Of a DNA stretch of 64,000 nucleotides, positions 59,651-64,000 are shown one piece after another; position 1 is the first letter of the stretch, and every line of letters begins with the position of its first letter. Under the pieces are notes generated by a model. That model worked only from the letters and a program-made list of their open reading frames with translations. It was not told the origin of the DNA and ran no database searches. The DNA lies in the NCBI RefSeq assembly GCF_000428485.1, contig NZ_AUAA01000011.1, positions 1-64,000 of the forward strand, written 5' to 3'. The position numbers were made by a program, and so were the translations under genes. The DNA comes from Epilithonimonas tenax DSM 16811. Its GTDB lineage: Bacteria; Bacteroidota; Bacteroidia; Flavobacteriales; Weeksellaceae.

Positions 59651-60856
59651 ATGCAAAAGAATATTTTATTTCTTCTGGGCATTTTTTTATTGCTGGAAGT
59701 CTATGTTTATCAAGCTTTTAAAACCGTTTATTCCAATCAGAATGCAAAATTCATCTATTGGATCCCGACGGTTGTGATCTACGGATTTTTACTTTATTCC
59801 GTTCTTACTTTCAACAGAGGATCTCACGATTACTTGAGTTTTCAGATTGTATTTTCCACTATTCTGATCTTCGTTTTACCAAAATTACTGGTGGCTGTCT
59901 TCCTGTTGGTAGAAGATATGTTTAGATTGTTCAATTTTGGATATCAATATGTGGCGACAGAAAATCACGATTATCCATCACGGCGAAAGTTTGTGAGTCT
60001 GGTAGGTTTGGGATCGGCAGCGTTGTTAGCGGGTTTGGTTTTGGACGGAATTGTGTTTGGGAAATACCGCCACAGAGCGAGAATTGTAAGGTTGAAGCTA
60101 AAGAATCTTCCTGCAGCTTTTAAAGGTTACAGGATTGTTCAGATCTCTGATGTTCACAGTGGAAGTTTTCAAAATCCAAAACACTTACAGCACGCAATCG
60201 ATTTGATCAATAAGCAAGACGCTGATCTGATCCTTTTTACCGGAGATATGGTGAACAATTATGCAGATGAGTTCATTCCTTTTATTGATCTTTTTTCTCA
60301 GATCAAAAGCAGGGACGGCAAGTTTGCAGTTCTCGGAAATCATGACTATGGCGACTATGGTGATTTTAAAAATAAAGAAGAAAAAGCGCAAAACATTCCT
60401 CAGCTCATAGAGTATGAGAAGAAAGCCGGATTCGAAATGCTGAGAAATGAACACCGGATCATTGAGAAAAATGGAGAAAAACTTTATATTCTGGGCGTCG
60501 AAAACTGGGGGATTCCACCTTTTCCGCAATTCGGTGATCTGGATAAAGCTTCTCAGGATGTTCCTGCAGATGCTGCAAAAATCCTGATGTCACACGACCC
60601 TTCACATTTCGATGCCGTTGTGAAAAACCACCCAAAAAACATCCAGTTAACGATCTCTGGACATACGCACGGGATGCAGTTCGGAATCGATCTGAAGAAC
60701 TTCAAGTGGTCGCCTGTAAAGTACAAGTATCCAAAATGGGCAGATCTTTACGAAAGTGAAGGGAAATATCTCTACGTTAACCGTGGTTTTGGCGTGATCG
60801 GATATCCGGGAAGAGTCGGCGTATTGCCGGAAATTACCGTTTTTGAACTAAGTTAA
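59651..60856 (+). CDS. Membrane-anchored metallophosphoesterase
   Basis: 401 residues. The first 145 residues have four hydrophobic segments (about 5-25, 36-54, 66-90 and 115-135). The calcineurin-like domain follows with all metal blocks: QISDVHSG, FTGDMVNN, LGNHDYGD, LMSHDPSHF and SGHTHGMQFG. The pattern is that of YkuE/YaeI-type lipid-linked phosphodiesterases. The catalytic side is probably cytoplasmic or periplasmic depending on an uncertain topology. Closed by a strong terminator. Confidence 0.9.
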   Translation: MQKNILFLLGIFLLLEVYVYQAFKTVYSNQNAKFIYWIPTVVIYGFLLYSVLTFNRGSHDYLSFQIVFSTILIFVLPKLLVAVFLLVEDMFRLFNFGYQYVATENHDYPSRRKFVSLVGLGSAALLAGLVLDGIVFGKYRHRARIVRLKLKNLPAAFKGYRIVQISDVHSGSFQNPKHLQHAIDLINKQDADLILFTGDMVNNYADEFIPFIDLFSQIKSRDGKFAVLGNHDYGDYGDFKNKEEKAQNIPQLIEYEKKAGFEMLRNEHRIIEKNGEKLYILGVENWGIPPFPQFGDLDKASQDVPADAAKILMSHDPSHFDAVVKNHPKNIQLTISGHTHGMQFGIDLKNFKWSPVKYKYPKWADLYESEGKYLYVNRGFGVIGYPGRVGVLPEITVFELS

Positions 60857-60876
60857 GGCCTGTCCTTTCATATAAT

Positions 60877-60913
60877 AAAGCCTGTTATCGGATCAATGAT
60901 AACAGGCTTTTCT
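60877..60913 (+). terminator. Terminator after the metallophosphoesterase gene
   Basis: 13-bp perfect stem AAAGCCTGTTATC/GATAACAGGCTTT, 8-base loop, short T-rich tail. Confidence 0.85.
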
Positions 60914-61057
60914 GTATGGTTTTCGTCAGCTTCGGTTAATGAAATGAGTGGTTATTGAAGATTAAATCACTTATACGGCTTCATTTAAAATGCTTATTAC
61001 TGTACATACGTTCCCAATTCATGTCAATTAAATAAGTCTGTGTCAAACTTTGAATGG

Positions 61058-61075
61058 TTTTTTTTTTTTTTTTTT
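61058..61075 (+). repeat. 18-base poly-T tract
   Basis: Uninterrupted T run between convergent units, ending 4 bases before the stop codon of the next minus-strand gene. A weak hairpin (CCAATTCA/TGAATGG, long loop) precedes it, so it may be a terminator tail on the + strand. Confidence 0.7.
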
Positions 61076-61079
61076 AATG

Positions 61080-61832
61080 TCAAAACAGATAATCCTTCAT
61101 TCTGGAAACGGCAATTTCGTGCTCATCTATGAACTGGAAGAGACTTTCCAGCCGGTCTTCGAAAGTTCTGTCGAGGTTGATCTTCTTGTAAAAAGGCAAC
61201 ACAAATGGCAGCCTGTCTTTGCTGTAAAGTTGCCACGCATTGGCATAGATCATGACATATTCATCCGACTTCAGACTTTCCAAAAGCATACTCTCATAAT
61301 ACTTCATCGGTGTCACCTGGAGTACATAATCATTGAACGGAAGCTGCGAATAGGGTGACTGACTTTCGGGGACAACCGTCAGTTCGTTTTCGGTGTAGAT
61401 TTCTGTTTTTGCGGTCAGCTTTCGCCATAGAAAATCGATCTTCGAATCCTCAATGTTCGAGACGTAAACGAAGTCCAGTTCTTTGATTTCCGGGTAGGGT
61501 AGACGGTGTGCTTTTTGCCTCAATCCTTTGATGGGTTTGTTGAGTGTGTGCTCCAGATTCAGCTTCGTTTTTGCAATGCTTTCTGCTTCAGAATTGACAT
61601 TGTAAAGTGCGATCTCGTGACCGGAAAGTGACAGGCTTTTCAGTAGTTTATGCAGCTTATCGGCAATAGAGATTTCCACAAAAAATGTGGCGTGATACTC
61701 GTGCAATTCCAGCAAAAGCAAAATGATCTTGGTATTTTCTTCGATAGATGATATCAATTCATCGTCAGAAAATTTTTTATTGGCTTCTCTTGTTTTTTCT
61801 GTAATTGATATATTGAATGTTAGTAAGATCAC
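61080..61832 (-). CDS. Degenerate polysaccharide-deacetylase-like protein
   Basis: 250 residues. The layout is that of a NodB-type barrel: first strand ILLTFNIS in place of the usual TFDDG-type Asp pair, ATFFVEISIADK for the TFFV block and LSLSGHEIALYNV for GHEIGxH. The catalytic Asp of motif 1 and the His of HxxxH are thus absent, so deacetylase activity is unlikely. GLRQKAHRLPYPEI matches the later 'R-P' motif. The start is a GTG, forced by a TAA just upstream. Probably a sugar-binding or structural relative. Confidence 0.65.
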   Translation of the reverse strand: MILLTFNISITEKTREANKKFSDDELISSIEENTKIILLLLELHEYHATFFVEISIADKLHKLLKSLSLSGHEIALYNVNSEAESIAKTKLNLEHTLNKPIKGLRQKAHRLPYPEIKELDFVYVSNIEDSKIDFLWRKLTAKTEIYTENELTVVPESQSPYSQLPFNDYVLQVTPMKYYESMLLESLKSDEYVMIYANAWQLYSKDRLPFVLPFYKKINLDRTFEDRLESLFQFIDEHEIAVSRMKDYLF

Positions 61833-61918
61833 TTAAACTGGAATTTATATTTTGGTTATAAATAATTATAAATCAAATGTTAAAACATACGTAACTTCAA
61901 TTGATGATTGAGGTTTTG

Positions 61919-62881
61919 TTATTTGTTTAATTTAATTTTTAAATTATTGATCATATCTATTGACATTGATGAAATATCGAACTTATAATCCAATCCCCAA
62001 TCTTGTTTTGCGGCAGAATCATCAATACTTGCCGGCCAGGAATCTGCGATCGCCTGACGGAAATCCGGCTCATATCTGATCTCAAAATCCGGGATTGTTT
62101 TTTTGATCTCATCAGCCAATTCCTTGGGTGTGAATCTCATCCCGCCAAGGTTATAAGAATAGCGGATTTTCACCTGGTCTTTTGGAGCGGTCATCAGCTT
62201 AATTGTAGCGTCTATTGCGTCGTCCATATAAAGCATCGGCATCGCTGTATCTTCCTTGATGAAGCTGGTGTATTTTGCATTTTCTACCGCCTCATAAAAG
62301 ATCTCCACCGCGTAATCTGTAGTACCACCTCCGGCCGGGGCTTTCCAGGAAATCAAACCAGGATAACGGATACTTCTGATGTCCACACCATATTTTTCGA
62401 AGTAATATTCGCACCATTTCTCACCTGCCATTTTGGAGATCCCATAAACGGTGGTTGGGTTAAGTACCACTTCCTGTCCCACATTTTCTTTCGGGATCCC
62501 TTTTCCGAATACTGCGATAGAACTTGGCCAGAATATCTTTTTTAACGTCCCTTCCTTCGCTAATTCACAAAGGTGGATCAATGGGTCAAGATTCAGTTTC
62601 CAGGCGAAAAGAGGCTGCTTTTCGGATGTTCCTGACAGGAGAGAGGCCAAATGGTAAACCGTCGTGATGTGGTGCTCTCTGATCACTTCTGTAACGGCTT
62701 GGAAATTGGTGACATCCAGTCTTTCATAATAGCCGGCTTCTGTGATGCCTTCTTTCCATTTGTCAAGTCCGGATGCGATGACGTTTTCTTTACCGTACAT
62801 TTCACACAGTCGTACTGTGAGCTCCGTTCCGATCTGGCCCAGTGCGCCAGTGATGAGGATTTTTTCTGTTGGTGTTTCCAT
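61919..62881 (-). CDS. Epimerase-type L-threonine 3-dehydrogenase
   Basis: 320 residues, extended short-chain dehydrogenase fold. NAD loop GALGQIG (12-18), catalytic Ser in WPSSIAVFG, Tyr146 and Lys150 in YGISK. The substrate-side motif PGLISWKAPAGGGTTDYAVEIFYEA is the hallmark of the UDP-galactose-4-epimerase-like threonine dehydrogenases first described from Flavobacterium and other cold-living bacteria. It oxidises threonine to 2-amino-3-ketobutyrate. Single gene with a -7 box at 62901-62908. Confidence 0.92.
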   Translation of the reverse strand: METPTEKILITGALGQIGTELTVRLCEMYGKENVIASGLDKWKEGITEAGYYERLDVTNFQAVTEVIREHHITTVYHLASLLSGTSEKQPLFAWKLNLDPLIHLCELAKEGTLKKIFWPSSIAVFGKGIPKENVGQEVVLNPTTVYGISKMAGEKWCEYYFEKYGVDIRSIRYPGLISWKAPAGGGTTDYAVEIFYEAVENAKYTSFIKEDTAMPMLYMDDAIDATIKLMTAPKDQVKIRYSYNLGGMRFTPKELADEIKKTIPDFEIRYEPDFRQAIADSWPASIDDSAAKQDWGLDYKFDISSMSIDMINNLKIKLNK

Positions 62882-62900
62882 TTTTACTTTTATTGATTCG

Positions 62901-62908
62901 CAAATCTA
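62901..62908 (-). promoter_or_regulatory. -7 box of the threonine dehydrogenase gene
   Basis: Minus strand TAGATTTG followed by C, 19 bases before the ATG. Confidence 0.55.
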
Positions 62909-63073
62909 ATTAATTTAAATATTGGGCTAAAATTTTTCCACGGCAAAAGACTTCGATTGTTGCAAGTAGTGAAACAAATGCGGTGAAATAATTTGCGAGG
63001 TTCTGGTATTATTTTAATTTTATACTTTTAAAACCTTACAATTTAAGATCCAAATTTTATCAATCCCATCTTT

Positions 63074-63901
63074 ATGAAAACCAATTCAATTATCAGTACC
63101 GATGAGCTTTTTCTAATTTCCAACCATGCCGGTCTTCGGATTTTTGATGTGAGAACTGGTCCGGATGCCAAAGAAGCATATCAGAAAAAACATCTAGAGA
63201 ATGCCGCTTTTGTGGATTTGAATACGGATCTAGCAGATATTAATGATCCCAAAATGGGCGGGAGACATCCGCTTCCGAGTTTTTCAACTTTCATAAAAAC
63301 CTTGGGTAGATTAGGGATTGATAAAGATTCTGAAGTGGTGATCTATGATGATAAAAATGGGGCAAATGCAGGCGCGAGATTTTGGTGGATGCTAAAAGCC
63401 GTGGGTCACCAGAATGTCCGGGTGCTGAATGGCGGTTTCCAATTTGCCGAAAGTCAGCATTATCCTGTTGCTTCCGGTGATCAATCTTATGCTGAAGCAA
63501 ATTACGTTTCGGGATGTAACAAGTGGCAACTGCCACAAGTCTCGATTGATAATGTAAAAACTGCAACGCAAAATCCCGACTTTTTGATTGTCGATGTCCG
63601 AGAGTGTACACGTTATCAAGGAATTACAGAGCCTATTGATTTGGTGGCTGGACATATTCCGAAGGCGGAGAATTTCCCCTTTACAGAGAATCTGGACGAA
63701 AATGGACTGTTCAAATCTCCTGATATTCTGAAGGATAGTTATACTGCGTTTTTCAAAAATAAAGCGTCAGACAAAATCATTTTCCATTGTGGAAGCGGCG
63801 TTACGGCTTGTCATTCTTTATTGGCATTGGATCACGCCGGTTTTGAAATCCCGAATCTTTATGTGGGAAGCTGGAGCGAGTGGAGCCGAAACGAGGTTTA
63901 G
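63074..63901 (+). CDS. Two-domain sulfurtransferase (3-mercaptopyruvate/thiosulfate type)
   Basis: 275 residues with two rhodanese domains. The first (about 1-135) is inactive; the second has the active-site loop HCGSGVTACH with Cys239. The CGSGVTA loop favours 3-mercaptopyruvate sulfurtransferase over thiosulfate sulfurtransferase (CRxG..). LNGGFQFA and VAGHIPKAENFPF are typical. Cytoplasmic. Confidence 0.92.
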   Translation: MKTNSIISTDELFLISNHAGLRIFDVRTGPDAKEAYQKKHLENAAFVDLNTDLADINDPKMGGRHPLPSFSTFIKTLGRLGIDKDSEVVIYDDKNGANAGARFWWMLKAVGHQNVRVLNGGFQFAESQHYPVASGDQSYAEANYVSGCNKWQLPQVSIDNVKTATQNPDFLIVDVRECTRYQGITEPIDLVAGHIPKAENFPFTENLDENGLFKSPDILKDSYTAFFKNKASDKIIFHCGSGVTACHSLLALDHAGFEIPNLYVGSWSEWSRNEV

Positions 63902-63926
63902 GAGTGAGTTATGAATTTATCATTAA

Positions 63927-64000
63927 TTAAAAGCTTGCCCGGATCTGCATACTTCCAATGTGAATCGTCCGTTCACCGGAATTCCGCCCTTCGTAATTCA
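63927..64000 (-). CDS. Possible 3' end of an outer membrane protein gene
   Basis: Minus strand: 23 codons open to the window edge, reading GRNSGERTIHIGSMQIRASF and a stop. The amphipathic strand ending in Phe is typical for the last strand of a barrel or TonB-dependent receptor. The position, 25 bases from the convergent sulfurtransferase stop, is plausible. The rest lies outside the window. Confidence 0.4.
   Translation of the reverse strand, partial: NYEGRNSGERTIHIGSMQIRASF

Noticed and set aside
1-64000. tRNA, rRNA, prophage, insertion sequence or integrase
   Set aside because: Read by eye on both strands, no cloverleaf with a TTCRA arm and no recombinase-like protein was found; a tRNAscan run would be the decisive check.

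Overview
The window reads as a 64-kb stretch of core chromosome from a flavobacterium, most likely Weeksellaceae of the Chryseobacterium/Epilithonimonas/Kaistella kind. The reasons are Bacteroidota -7 promoter boxes (TAnnTTTG) ahead of many genes, a PorP/SprF-family gene, the DUF3822-rsmD pair, a short NuoG, many Sec leaders ending in a -(F)SQ/-AQ type cleavage site, and near absence of Shine-Dalgarno sites. I see no rRNA, tRNA, CRISPR array, transposase, integrase or phage module.

Layout. 0-8.8 kb: a broken or cut-off exonuclease-family fragment, CorA, a FabH, the OhrR/Ohr peroxide pair with a clear palindromic operator, a DUF1501/DUF1800 secreted-protein pair, a small beta-barrel with a sigma-54-like promoter, YceI and an alpha/beta hydrolase. 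9-19 kb: serine dehydratase, a DEAD-box helicase, the DUF47-PiT phosphate pair, a polyprenyl synthase/GSCFA/TatD run and a second helicase (RhlE type). 19-31 kb: hpt-adk-obg operon, PASTA protein, RluD, PorP-like protein, HemW, MurI, a LysR regulator divergent from an MdaB-type quinone reductase whose YgiN-type partner is a frameshifted relic, a glucosaminidase, RsmD and DUF3822. 31.7-36.8 kb: a co-directional run with a thioredoxin, an LpxH hydrolase, a LuxE-like acyl-activating enzyme, an M15-like peptidase and a PD-(D/E)XK-like protein. 36.8-40.7 kb: aquaporin, luciferase-like monooxygenase, CocE-type hydrolase. 41-55.4 kb: a complete 14-gene complex I operon (nuoA to nuoN, minus strand) with one outer-membrane-type gene inserted between nuoF and nuoG. 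55.5-64 kb: GNAT, YugP, YigZ, a divergent second KAS III, a membrane metallophosphoesterase, a degenerate polysaccharide-deacetylase-like protein, an epimerase-type threonine dehydrogenase and a sulfurtransferase.

The most unusual content lies between genes. A dispersed, structured repeat of about 90-120 bp occurs in at least six places (near 1.3, 8.8, 31.3, 35.5, 38.7 and 40.9 kb) in two sequence subtypes, and one copy has become the 5' end of the M15-peptidase reading frame. There is also a 167-bp element with 27-bp inverted ends, several smaller inverted repeats, and a different short tandem repeat in many of the spacers of the nuo operon. Two gene relics (YgiN-type monooxygenase, outer membrane barrel) are visible only when frames are joined. 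Several genes have forced TTG or GTG starts and three have -7 boxes so close to the start codon that leaderless mRNAs are likely.
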